A DNA stretch of 64,000 bases from Benzoatithermus flavus (GTDB taxonomy: Bacteria > Pseudomonadota > Alphaproteobacteria > Geminicoccales > Geminicoccaceae). Numbering within the stretch: the first letter of the stretch is position 1; every line of letters starts with the position of its first letter. The stretch covers positions 32,239 to 96,238 of the forward strand of contig NZ_JBBLZC010000019.1 of NCBI RefSeq assembly GCF_037908215.1. Direction: 5' to 3'. The notes below the pieces were generated by a model that was not told the origin of the DNA, ran no database searches, and saw only the letters and a list, made by a program, of their open reading frames with translations. Both the position numbers and the translations under genes were made by a program. Below are positions 16,213-23,666 of the stretch, piece by piece.

Positions 16213-17355
16213 TCAGGCCCTGCGGCGCTGGCAGGCGGCCATCCAGGCCAAAAACTGCGCATCGGGATCGCGCGGCATGGGCCTTCCCACCTGCGCCGCG
16301 ATCCAGCGCTGCTCGAAATGCTCGAAGTCGAGACCCGGATAGAGCTGGCGAAAGCGCGCTACCGTCGCCGCCTTGAGCCGGAGCGCGGTCCCTTCCTCGA
16401 CGCGAGGCGCGCGCGGGATGGAACGCTGCTCGCCGACCAGGACGGGCTGCACGGCCGGCACGGAAGGATGCAGCCGCACGCCGATATGGGTCACCTCGAC
16501 CTCGGCACCGGGATAGACGGCGCGCGCCTCGGCGAGCATCTCCTTGAACTTGGCGCGGAACTGGCGCAGCGTCTTGTACTCGCTGCCGAACTGGGCATGC
16601 AGCGCCGGCCAGGGCACGTCGATCGACCGCTTGAGATCGCGCAGGCGGTAGCAGAGCCAGATATAGACGTCGATCACGGCCGAGGAGTTCTGGATGCAGC
16701 GGATCGCGGCCTCGCTCACCGGCACGGGATGCTGGCGCAGCGCCTCGTAGAACTCGTGGCTGAGTTCGGCGGTCTCGTCCCAGAGGGCGCTCTGCCGGCC
16801 GTCCGAGCGCCGCGGCACGAACATCATGGCGCTGACGATCGAGGCGCGGTTGAAGCCGCTCACCCCGCCCTGCCCGCGCCAGCCGACCGTCATCGTGCAG
16901 GCGGAGAGGCGGCGCGCCTGTTCGCGGATCGCCTTGTAGTTCGTGCCACCGGGATTGACGCCGAGCTTCTCCATCCAGTCGTGCATCGATGCGCCGAGGC
17001 TGATGACGCGCGAGCTCGTGCGGATGGCCTCGGACTGGAGGTAGAGCAGGATCAGGCGCGCGCGCGAGCCGTAGGGCACGCCGTAGCGAACGGGCTCGCC
17101 GCGCTCGTCGAGCACGACGCCCGGTTCCACGATCAGGCTGAACCGGCCATTGTCCCGCTTCCAGACCTGATCGTCGGAAGCGAGCCGGCGGTGCGGCAGA
17201 CCGGTCATGGCGAAGCCGCTGTAGAGATAGGCGAGGCTGAGCTTCTCGTCACCCAGGACCGCGGCCGCGAGATCGACCAAATGCCGCTGTTCGGATGGGA
17301 CCAGCTCCCGCGCTGCGTCACGCCCGTGCTGAAGGACCAGGTCGTGGAGCTTCAT
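16213..17355 (-). CDS. repA: Plasmid replication initiator RepA (PF04796 type)
   Basis: A 380-residue replication protein of the plasmid-encoded RepA family found on alphaproteobacterial plasmids and chromids. Typical blocks are PYGSRARLILLYLQSEAIRTSSRVISLGASMHDWMEKLG near residues 95-132, YKAIREQARRLSAC, and HPVPVSEAAIRCIQNSSAVIDVYIWLCYRLRDLKRSIDVPWPALHAQFG. The ATG at 17355 follows GGAGG. It reads away from an iteron field (17411-17972) with parAB on the other side, a standard initiator-origin-partition layout. It is the best evidence that this window sits on a separate replicon. Confidence 0.88.
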   Translation of the reverse strand: MKLHDLVLQHGRDAARELVPSEQRHLVDLAAAVLGDEKLSLAYLYSGFAMTGLPHRRLASDDQVWKRDNGRFSLIVEPGVVLDERGEPVRYGVPYGSRARLILLYLQSEAIRTSSRVISLGASMHDWMEKLGVNPGGTNYKAIREQARRLSACTMTVGWRGQGGVSGFNRASIVSAMMFVPRRSDGRQSALWDETAELSHEFYEALRQHPVPVSEAAIRCIQNSSAVIDVYIWLCYRLRDLKRSIDVPWPALHAQFGSEYKTLRQFRAKFKEMLAEARAVYPGAEVEVTHIGVRLHPSVPAVQPVLVGEQRSIPRAPRVEEGTALRLKAATVARFRQLYPGLDFEHFEQRWIAAQVGRPMPRDPDAQFLAWMAACQRRRA

Positions 17356-18151
17356 GAGCGCCTCCAGGTGCTAGAAGCCGACTTAACATCAACCGAGCCG
17401 GCGATCCATTCGCCGTTTGGTGACGGCCTCCGGACGCCGTCGGGCAGAAGACGGTCGTGGGGGCCGCACGATCGCGCCGCTCGCGGGCGGGCTGCGCCCT
17501 GCCGGATCGCATCGGACGGCTTTTTAGAAGTCACCCGGTCGCAAGCTCACCGCGCTGCGTGCGCCGCCGGACTGATTCGCCATTTGGTGACGCCAGAGCC
17601 CCTTGCCCACCTGCTCTGGCGGGCTTCCGGGCGGTGCACCGCGGGCGAGCGCTCGGACCATCGCGTCGTCCACCGCCTTTTGGTGACGCTCGCCGGTTTT
17701 CCACCGTCGCCCGGTGACGCCGGATTCGCTCTCTGGTGACGGCAACACGTTTCGGCGCGTGCGTGGAATCAAAGGCTTGGCTCGTTGTCCACCGCCTTCT
17801 GGTGACGGCCGCGCCCGCCTTTTGGTGACACATACCGATAATAAGAATCGGAATCAAAAAATATCCCGATAGGAGGGCCGTTGGGTGGGCGCAACTTGAT
17901 GCGCAGGGCTTGTAGGAGAGTCGCTCGGCAGGCGTTCGGCCGCACACCCGAAACGCTCGCCTTCTGGTGACGCTGCGGCCGGAGCTCGTCGTTCGAGCAC
18001 ACCGTCGGCAGCACGATTGAGGTTTTTTGGGCACTTCAACGCAGTTTTTCGACACTCGGCTTCGCTACGCTATCGCCTGCAGGAGCGTCATCCCGCTAGG
18101 AAAGTATCGAAATGCACGGCAATCCAGCCGATCTTCAACGGCGGAGGCTCC
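17356..18151. other. Candidate origin of replication (iterons plus AT-rich segment)
   Basis: This 796-base gap between repA and parA has no credible gene. It holds eight same-orientation iterons (listed separately) and an AT-rich stretch at about 17828-17872, the only such block nearby. That stretch carries a small inverted repeat, CCGAT (17835-17839) and ATCGG (17847-17851). Sequences resembling DnaA boxes occur at 17697-17705 (TTTTCCACC) and 17785-17793 (TTGTCCACC), each imperfect. Iterons bound by RepA next to an AT-rich unwinding element define an oriV. A promoter for parA probably lies in the last 100 bases, but I cannot fix it. Confidence 0.75.
17411..17972 (+). repeat. RepA iterons, consensus CGCCTTYTGGTGACG
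   Basis: Eight direct repeats of a 15-base unit, all on the plus strand: 17411-17425, 17578-17592, 17674-17688, 17708-17719 (shortened), 17727-17741 (CGCT start), 17793-17807, 17816-17830 and 17958-17972. The core TGGTGAC is invariant in the seven full-length copies. Three copies (17411, 17578, 17727) are preceded by ATT. Spacing is irregular (19 to 167 bases), unlike tandem iterons of classic plasmids. They are the probable RepA binding sites. Confidence 0.8.
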
Positions 18152-19399
18152 ATGGCGGCTAGACTCGAGCAGGCCGTCGACGGCACGACGGCAGCGGCTC
18201 TCCAGATCTTCGTGGATCATGCCGATGGCTGCGACGAGATCCAGCGCAAGATCATCGAGGTTCAGTCCCATCCCGATCAGCACAAGAAGCTGCGTCTCTT
18301 CCCCACCCCCGAGGCGGCGCGGCTCCTGCGCATTTCCGAGAGCCACCTCAGGGGCCTCGTGCGACAGAAGGGTTTTCCGCAGGGTACCGTGGTGGGCGGC
18401 AACAACCGTCGTGCCTTCACGCTGGCCGAAGTCAACGAGATCCGGCGTCTTCTGTTCGCGGCGACCAAGGACCCGCGTTATCGGGTCGGCCGTCAGCGTG
18501 AGCGCGGCGAGAAGCTCGCCGTGGTGACGGTGGCGAACTTCAAGGGCGGTGCCGCCAAGACCACCCATTCCGTCCACCTCGCGCAGTATCTGGCGTTGCA
18601 GGGCTACCGCGTCCTGCTCGTCGACCTCGACAGCCAGGCGAGCGCCACGTCGATGTTCGGCCATGTCCCGGACGAGGAGTTCGATCGGCTGGACACGCTC
18701 TACCGGCTGTTCACGCTCGACGATGGGGTGCGGACGGCTTCGCTGCACGACCTGGTGCGGCCGACCTATTGGGACGGGCTCGACCTGATCCCGGCCAATC
18801 TCGGCCTCTACAGCACGGAGTTCGAGCTGCCGGTGCGACAGATCAAGCAGCGCGAGCTGCGCTTCTGGCGGATTTTGGCCGATGCCCTGCCGAGCATCGA
18901 CGACCGCTACGACGTGGTGGTGTGCGACTGTCCGCCCTCCCTGAGCTATCTCTCGATCAACGCGGTGATGGCGGCGAACTTCCTTCTGGTCCCGATCCCG
19001 CCCTCCATGCTCGACTTCTCCTCGGCGGGGCGGTTCTTCCGCATGGTCTACGAGACGCTCTCGACCCTGGCCCAGGCGGAAGGCGGGCGAGTCAAGACCT
19101 TCGATGCGGTCCGTCTGCTCGTGTCGAAGTACGCCATCGCCGATGCCAACCAGAGCCAGCTCGTGAAGTGGATGTCGGCCGTGTTCGCCGACACGCTGCT
19201 CGAGAACCGGATGGCGCTGACGACAGGCTTGGACAATGCCGGCAATCTCAAGCAGAGTTATTACGAGCTCGAATCCGCCGACATGAACCGCCGCACCTAC
19301 GAGCGCGGGCTCGAATATCTCAACAACGTCAACGCCGAGATCGAGCGGGTGATCTGGAGCATCTGGGGCCGGCCGCAGATCGTGGAGAGCGTGCGATGA
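18152..19399 (+). CDS. parA: ParA-family partition ATPase with N-terminal HTH
   Basis: A 415-residue type Ia partition ATPase. An N-terminal MerR-like helix-turn-helix (PTPEAARLLRISESHLRGLV at residues 51-70, with an RRAFTLAEVNEIRRLL wing) allows operator binding. The deviant Walker A motif KGGAAKTT is at residues 131-138, followed by LLVDLDSQASAT (Walker A' region) and VVVCDCPPSLSYLSINA (Walker B). The ATG at 18152 follows GGCGGAGG; upstream in-frame ATG 18017 lacks one. Its stop overlaps the parB ATG. It moves ParB-bound DNA over the nucleoid and probably autoregulates parAB. Confidence 0.92.
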   Translation: MAARLEQAVDGTTAAALQIFVDHADGCDEIQRKIIEVQSHPDQHKKLRLFPTPEAARLLRISESHLRGLVRQKGFPQGTVVGGNNRRAFTLAEVNEIRRLLFAATKDPRYRVGRQRERGEKLAVVTVANFKGGAAKTTHSVHLAQYLALQGYRVLLVDLDSQASATSMFGHVPDEEFDRLDTLYRLFTLDDGVRTASLHDLVRPTYWDGLDLIPANLGLYSTEFELPVRQIKQRELRFWRILADALPSIDDRYDVVVCDCPPSLSYLSINAVMAANFLLVPIPPSMLDFSSAGRFFRMVYETLSTLAQAEGGRVKTFDAVRLLVSKYAIADANQSQLVKWMSAVFADTLLENRMALTTGLDNAGNLKQSYYELESADMNRRTYERGLEYLNNVNAEIERVIWSIWGRPQIVESVR

Positions 19400-20400
19400 G
19401 CCGAAAGGAACGGATGGCGGCCCTCGACGATGCGATCGGCACCCTGGGCAGTGCGCGGCGGGGCGCGAGCGGTGCCGTGCGCTCGATGGTGCCGATCGTC
19501 AACCAGATCGAGACGGTGTTCCAGGACAGCGCTGCCGAGCTCGAGCGGCTGCAGCGCAACGGCCAGGTGCTGCTCGAGCTGGACGTGGGCGAGCTGCGGA
19601 CGACCCGCTTTCGCGACCGCCACGCCGCGGCGTTCCAGGGTGCGGCGTTCGACGAGCTGGTGCAGGACATCCTCCAGCGCGGCCAGCTCGTGCCGATCCT
19701 GGTCCGGCCATCGTCCGACGGTTCGGGCTACGACATCGTGGCTGGTCACCGCCGGGTCGAGGCGTGCCGCAGGCTCGGCCGGAAGGTGTTGGCACGGCGG
19801 ATCGCGGCGGACGACCGCGAGCTGCTGGTCGCAATGGTGCGCGAGAACGAGACGCGCGAGGACATCTCGCCGTTCGAGCGCGCCGTTCAGATTCGCAGCG
19901 TGATCGACAGCGGGCTGATGACCCGACAGGAGCTCATGGAGGCCTTGAGCATCAGCAAAGGGCATCTCTCGAGCCTGCTGAAGTTCGCCGAGCTGCCGGT
20001 CGAGCTGGTCGAGGCGCTGGGTGATCCGCGCATTCTCACCATCGCCGACGGCGCGCAGCTCGCTCGCCAGCTCACCGAGCCGGAGGCGCGCTTGCGCTTG
20101 CGCGGCGCCATCGACGCCATTCGGCCGTCCGATCCGCCGGCGGACAGGCTACGGCACCTGCGCCGGGCGCTGGCGGGGCGGCCGCAGGGGGCTGCATCTG
20201 GAGCGGGCAGGCCATCGGACCGGGTGATTCGCAGCCGCACGGGGCAGGTGCTGGTGCGGCTGGCCGACCACGACGGCAGGCCGATCCTGCGTCTCGCCGC
20301 CGGTATCCCGCCCGAGGCGATCGACCGTCTGTTCGAGCAGTTGCCGCGACTGCTCCAGAAATGCGGGCTGGACGTGGCGGTCGAGCCCGCAGGCGATTGA
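19396..20400 (+). CDS. parB: ParB-family centromere-binding protein
   Basis: A 334-residue ParB/RepB-type protein. The N-terminal ParB domain includes PILVRPSSDGSGYDIVAGHRRVEACRRLG (residues about 99-127) with the GHRR nucleotide-binding box and MVRENETREDISPFERA. A central helix-turn-helix follows (MTRQELMEALSISKGHLSSLLKFAELP), and then a C-terminal dimerisation region. The ATG at 19396 overlaps the parA stop (ATGA). A 16-base perfect palindrome 74 bases after its stop is a candidate parS. Confidence 0.92.
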   Translation: MSRKERMAALDDAIGTLGSARRGASGAVRSMVPIVNQIETVFQDSAAELERLQRNGQVLLELDVGELRTTRFRDRHAAAFQGAAFDELVQDILQRGQLVPILVRPSSDGSGYDIVAGHRRVEACRRLGRKVLARRIAADDRELLVAMVRENETREDISPFERAVQIRSVIDSGLMTRQELMEALSISKGHLSSLLKFAELPVELVEALGDPRILTIADGAQLARQLTEPEARLRLRGAIDAIRPSDPPADRLRHLRRALAGRPQGAASGAGRPSDRVIRSRTGQVLVRLADHDGRPILRLAAGIPPEAIDRLFEQLPRLLQKCGLDVAVEPAGD

Positions 20401-20410
20401 GGAGCGGGTT

Positions 20411-20425
20411 CGCCTTTTGATGACG
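20411..20425 (+). repeat. Isolated iteron copy downstream of parB
   Basis: CGCCTTTTGATGACG differs from the origin iterons by one core base (GGTGAC to GATGAC), keeps their orientation, and lies 10 bases after the parB stop, about 2.4 kb from the others. Confidence 0.5.
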
Positions 20426-20456
20426 CCGGCCCGACGGATGCCGTCGTCGGGCCGGC
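20425..20456 (+). terminator. Strong hairpin ending the parAB transcript
   Basis: GCCGGCCCGACG (20425-20436) pairs perfectly with CGTCGGGCCGGC (20445-20456) across an eight-base loop. The T run comes only 17 bases later (20475-20478). It follows parB closely, so it probably ends the parAB message and protects the convergent operon. Confidence 0.55.
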
Positions 20457-20473
20457 AGCGGAGAGGGCGATCG

Positions 20474-20489
20474 GTTTTCTCGAGAAAAC
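20474..20489. other. Candidate parS centromere site
   Basis: GTTTTCTCGAGAAAAC is a perfect 16-base palindrome just downstream of parB. Its outer bases fit the repABC-type parS pattern GTTNNCNGCNGNNAAC except that the central GC is CG. An additional half-site, GAGAAAAC, follows at 20499-20506. Neither a second full copy nor a canonical chromosomal parS was noticed elsewhere in the window. Confidence 0.5.
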
Positions 20490-20545
20490 TCGGACCGGAG
20501 AAAACCCGGCTCGGAATCCGGCTCGTGGCTTGCGAATCGGGCGCT

Positions 20546-21298
20546 TCAGAGCGCCGACAGGAGTGCCCGGCGCGCAGGCTGCGCGAACAGGGCACTGGCA
20601 CGGTGCAGGTCGTGCGGGAAGTCGATCTCGCTCCAGCGCAGCCCCTCGATGCTCACGACACCCACCCGTCCACGCCGAGCGAGGAGATCGATCGCCCGCA
20701 AGTACCAGGAGCGGGTGCCGGCAGGCCCGCGCATCAGATCGTCGAGTGCTTGCACGAACAGGCGTGGACCAGGGCCGCGATAGAGCGACATGCCGATCGA
20801 TTCGCCATCGATCCGCTCCGTGCCGAGATTCTTGCCTACCTCGACCAGCCGCGTGCCGTCGAGCACGACCTTCATGTCGTCGCCATCGTAAGCCGCCTTG
20901 CGGTCGATCGTGAGCGTGATGGGGCTCGTCGCCTCCGTGAGGAGCCGGGCCGGGATCGCGCGTTCGAACACCGTATCGCCGTTCACGAGCAGGAACGGGT
21001 CGGCCATCTCGTTGCGGGCGATCCAGCAGCTCCCGAGATTGTCGGCCACGGCGTAGAACGGGTTGAAGAGCGTGCGCAAGGTGAGTCCCGGCCGCGCTAG
21101 ATGCTCGAGCTCGCGCTCGACCGCGCCGGCACAGAAACCCGTCACCACCAGGATCTCGCGCACGCCGACGGCGGCGAGCTCCTCTACCTGGGTGGCGAGA
21201 ATCGTCCTCTCGCCCAGGCGCAGCAGGCATTTCGGCTGGTTCGCGGTCAGCGGCAGGAGACGCGAGCCCTGGCCGGCGCTCAGGATAATGGCCTTCAT
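20546..21298 (-). CDS. Sugar-phosphate/alcohol-phosphate nucleotidyltransferase (LicC/IPCT-like)
   Basis: A 250-residue NTP_transferase-fold enzyme. The N-terminal signature KAIILSAGQGSRLLPLT at residues 2-18 and PKCLLRLG contain the Gly-rich loop and catalytic Lys. FNPFYAVADNLGSCWIAR and LLVNGDTVFE (metal-binding Asp) resemble enzymes that make CDP-choline, CDP-aminoethylphosphonate or CDP-inositol rather than NDP-hexose. It is the last gene of a seven-gene operon, 20 bases after a CDP-alcohol phosphatidyltransferase that would consume such a CDP-activated alcohol. The exact alcohol is not visible. Confidence 0.8.
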   Translation of the reverse strand: MKAIILSAGQGSRLLPLTANQPKCLLRLGERTILATQVEELAAVGVREILVVTGFCAGAVERELEHLARPGLTLRTLFNPFYAVADNLGSCWIARNEMADPFLLVNGDTVFERAIPARLLTEATSPITLTIDRKAAYDGDDMKVVLDGTRLVEVGKNLGTERIDGESIGMSLYRGPGPRLFVQALDDLMRGPAGTRSWYLRAIDLLARRGRVGVVSIEGLRWSEIDFPHDLHRASALFAQPARRALLSAL

Positions 21299-21318
21299 GC
21301 GGTCTCTCCTCCGATGGT

Positions 21319-22479
21319 TCACGCAGCGGCATCGAGCCAGGAGACAATGGGTCCGGTCCGCCGTGCGAGCCCGGCCTGGAGCAGCCGCAGCGCGTGGAAC
21401 AGAACGGAGACGACGGTCCAGACGGCGACGACGAGGAAGCCCTCGGCCGGCGCGCCCGTGAGCGTTGCCACGGTCAGGATGGCGAGGTTCGGGTTGCGTC
21501 GGGCAGTGATGCTGCGGAAGTGGTAGTCGATCGGTCGCCAGATATGGGTCTGGATGCCGAACAGCAGCTTGAACGTTCCTTCCTCGAGCCGCAGCAGGAC
21601 GTAGCCGACGAGGATGACGAGGAGCGCTGCCCACAGCGGGCCTTGCGGTGCCGCGGGCTCGACCAGGCTCAGCCCGTGCCACCAGGCGAGCCACCAGAAT
21701 GGCGGATGCAGGAGGTCGACGCCGTGGTCGAACACGTCGCCCCAGCGCGAGGATTGGAACGTGCAGCGGGCGAGCTTGCCGTCGACCGTGTCGAGGAAGG
21801 TCATGATCCAGGCCGGGAGCAGCCCGAGCAGAAGATGGCCCTGCCAGAACAGGACCGTCGCGAGCAGCATCAGGACGAAACCGACACTCGTCACCATGTT
21901 GGGGGTCAGCCGGCGCTCGGCGCACCAGCGGGTGACATGAAAAGCAGGGAGAGGCCACAGATACTTGGTGACGAAGTCCGTCGCCCCTTTATAGGCCTCG
22001 CGGAAGCTGCGCCACTCCACCGCCCGGCGCGTGGCCGGGGTGACGTGCAGGGCGAAGGGCTTCGCTCGCTTGCGCAGGACGCGATCGAAGCCGGGGCCCA
22101 GCGTCTCGGGGTGCTCGACGGCGATGCCGGCCGGCAGCCGGGCGGGGTCGAGCCGGCCGGCGTGGATCATGGCGCTCACGAGCGAAGCGGCCTCGCCCAT
22201 GACGTGCGCTGCGACCGGCCGGTCCGTCCCCGTCGCGTCCGGTGCCATCAGCACCGTGCCAGGGCGGCTCGACAGCGCTCTGAGCAGGCTCGCGTCGAAT
22301 GCAAAATCGCGTCGCAGCAGAAGCTGCGGTGCCGGGCCGCCATCCGAGGAGACGACCCGTCCGATGCCGAGCCGGGTGCAGAGGCGGCGATGCCGCTCGG
22401 TCGTGGTCATCCCCCAGAGCCGGCCGTCCTCCTCGCCCAGGATCACGGCGAATGCCGGTGTATCGGTGGCTGGCGTCAA
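21319..22479 (-). CDS. CDP-alcohol phosphatidyltransferase with a degenerate nucleotidyltransferase-like N-terminus
   Basis: A 386-residue protein. Residues about 1-155 resemble a decayed NTP_transferase domain (AVILGEEDGRLWGMTTTERHRRL; FDASLLRALSSRPGTVLMAPD) without the GxGxR loop. From about residue 165 a membrane enzyme follows with the full CDP-alcohol motif DGxxARx8GxxxDxxxD (DGKLAR, then G, D and D) and several hydrophobic helices. The order recalls archaeal IPCT-DIPPS fusions that make inositol phosphodiesters. The TTG start at 22479 is supported by AGGAGGAAGC directly before it and by the TTGA overlap with the GT4 stop. It should transfer an alcohol phosphate between CMP and an acceptor. 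Confidence 0.82.
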   Translation of the reverse strand: MTPATDTPAFAVILGEEDGRLWGMTTTERHRRLCTRLGIGRVVSSDGGPAPQLLLRRDFAFDASLLRALSSRPGTVLMAPDATGTDRPVAAHVMGEAASLVSAMIHAGRLDPARLPAGIAVEHPETLGPGFDRVLRKRAKPFALHVTPATRRAVEWRSFREAYKGATDFVTKYLWPLPAFHVTRWCAERRLTPNMVTSVGFVLMLLATVLFWQGHLLLGLLPAWIMTFLDTVDGKLARCTFQSSRWGDVFDHGVDLLHPPFWWLAWWHGLSLVEPAAPQGPLWAALLVILVGYVLLRLEEGTFKLLFGIQTHIWRPIDYHFRSITARRNPNLAILTVATLTGAPAEGFLVVAVWTVVSVLFHALRLLQAGLARRTGPIVSWLDAAA

Positions 22480-23666
22480 GCTTCCTCCTGTGTCCGGTGC
22501 GGGCTTTCTCTCTTGGGCCGAGCCACACGCTCGAGAAAAGCGAGGTAGCGGAGGGTCGCGGCCTCGCTATCGAACGCGCGGGCGCGCACCATGAGATCGG
22601 TGGGCGATGGCTCGGCGATCGCGGCTAGCATCTGTTCGGCGAGGGCCGGTGGGTCGGCGACCGGCGCCAAGCGACCCCAAACGCCGTTGCCGAGGATCTC
22701 GGCCGAGCCGCCGGGGCAGTCGGTGGCGACCACGGGACAGCCGACGGCGAGCGCTTCGATGATCACACCGGGCATGCCCTCCCAGCGTGAGCTCGACACC
22801 AGAAGCGCGGCGCGCGCCATCCAGCGCAGAGGGTTGGGGTCGTAACCCGGCATGAGAAGATCGGCCGTCAGCCCGAGCTCGGCGGCGAGCCGCTCCAGCG
22901 CTGCCCGCTCCCGACCTTCGCCCAGGATGACGAGCCGTGCCGGCCGAGCGGCGCGGACAAGCGCGAAGGCGCGCAGGAGTGTCGCGAAGTCCTTCTCGGG
23001 CACGAGCCGGCCCACGGCCAGGATCAGCGGCGGTGCGCCCGGCGCCACCCAGGGATGATCGAGAGGCGCCGCCGCCCGCAGCGGCAGATCCGGGGTCGCG
23101 GTCGGGTTGGGGAGCGCCACGATGCGATCTGGCGGTATCCGAGTATGGCGCCGGATGTCATCGGCCACCGCGGTCGAGACCGCGGCCACGGCAGCGGCAG
23201 CGGGAAGGAGTAGCCGAGTGAGCCGGGCGCCGATGCCGCCACGGGCACCGGCGGAGGCCGAGAGATGGCTGCTCGCGCGTAGCACCAGCGGCACGCTGCT
23301 GCCGCTGAGTCGGGTCGCGAGGAGGCAGGCGAGGCTCATGTGGCTCGCACCCGAGAGCAGCACCTGTGGTCGGTGGCGGCGGAGATAGGCCGCGAGCAGC
23401 GGGGCCGCGAGCCTGATCCGGGTACGCCGCCCGCGTGGCCAGAAGGGCAGGAGCCATCGCGGCGGCACCATCGGCACGAGCCTGACCGCGGGTGCGAGTT
23501 CGGCCGTGAGCGGGGCCGTGGGCTCGAGGACCAGGAGATCCACGGCATGGCCGCGCGCGGCGAAGCCGTTGACGAGGGTGAGGATGCGCCGGCCGGCGCC
23601 GCCTATGGTAAGGCCCCAGATCGCGACCGCGAGGTAGAGGGGCCGATCGGCCGACATCTCGTTCAT
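22476..23666 (-). CDS. GT4-family glycosyltransferase
   Basis: A 396-residue GT-B fold glycosyltransferase. The N-terminal domain opens with a Gly-rich loop (AIWGLTIGGAGRRILTLVNGFAARGHAV). The C-terminal domain has LILAVGRLVPEKDFATLLRA and the nucleotide-sugar E-x7-E motif in EGMPGVIIEALAVGCPVVATDCPGGSAEIL. The ATG at 23666 overlaps the preceding stop (ATGA); a second ATG at 23657 is possible. Family members usually work at the cytoplasmic membrane face on lipid-linked acceptors. Donor and acceptor are unknown; the operon suggests a phospholipid or phosphoglycan. Confidence 0.85.
   Translation of the reverse strand: MNEMSADRPLYLAVAIWGLTIGGAGRRILTLVNGFAARGHAVDLLVLEPTAPLTAELAPAVRLVPMVPPRWLLPFWPRGRRTRIRLAAPLLAAYLRRHRPQVLLSGASHMSLACLLATRLSGSSVPLVLRASSHLSASAGARGGIGARLTRLLLPAAAAVAAVSTAVADDIRRHTRIPPDRIVALPNPTATPDLPLRAAAPLDHPWVAPGAPPLILAVGRLVPEKDFATLLRAFALVRAARPARLVILGEGRERAALERLAAELGLTADLLMPGYDPNPLRWMARAALLVSSSRWEGMPGVIIEALAVGCPVVATDCPGGSAEILGNGVWGRLAPVADPPALAEQMLAAIAEPSPTDLMVRARAFDSEAATLRYLAFLERVARPKRESPHRTQEEA

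Noticed and set aside
17457..17717. Small open frames inside the iteron region
   Set aside because: They have no ribosome sites, odd composition, and cross the repeats; the region is better explained as an origin.
17411..17972. CRISPR array as an explanation for the repeats
   Set aside because: The units are only 15 bases, irregularly spaced, with no uniform spacers and no cas genes.
22535..22550. A second parS-like sequence, CTCGAGAAAAGC
   Set aside because: Only one arm matches the palindrome and it lies inside the GT4 gene.
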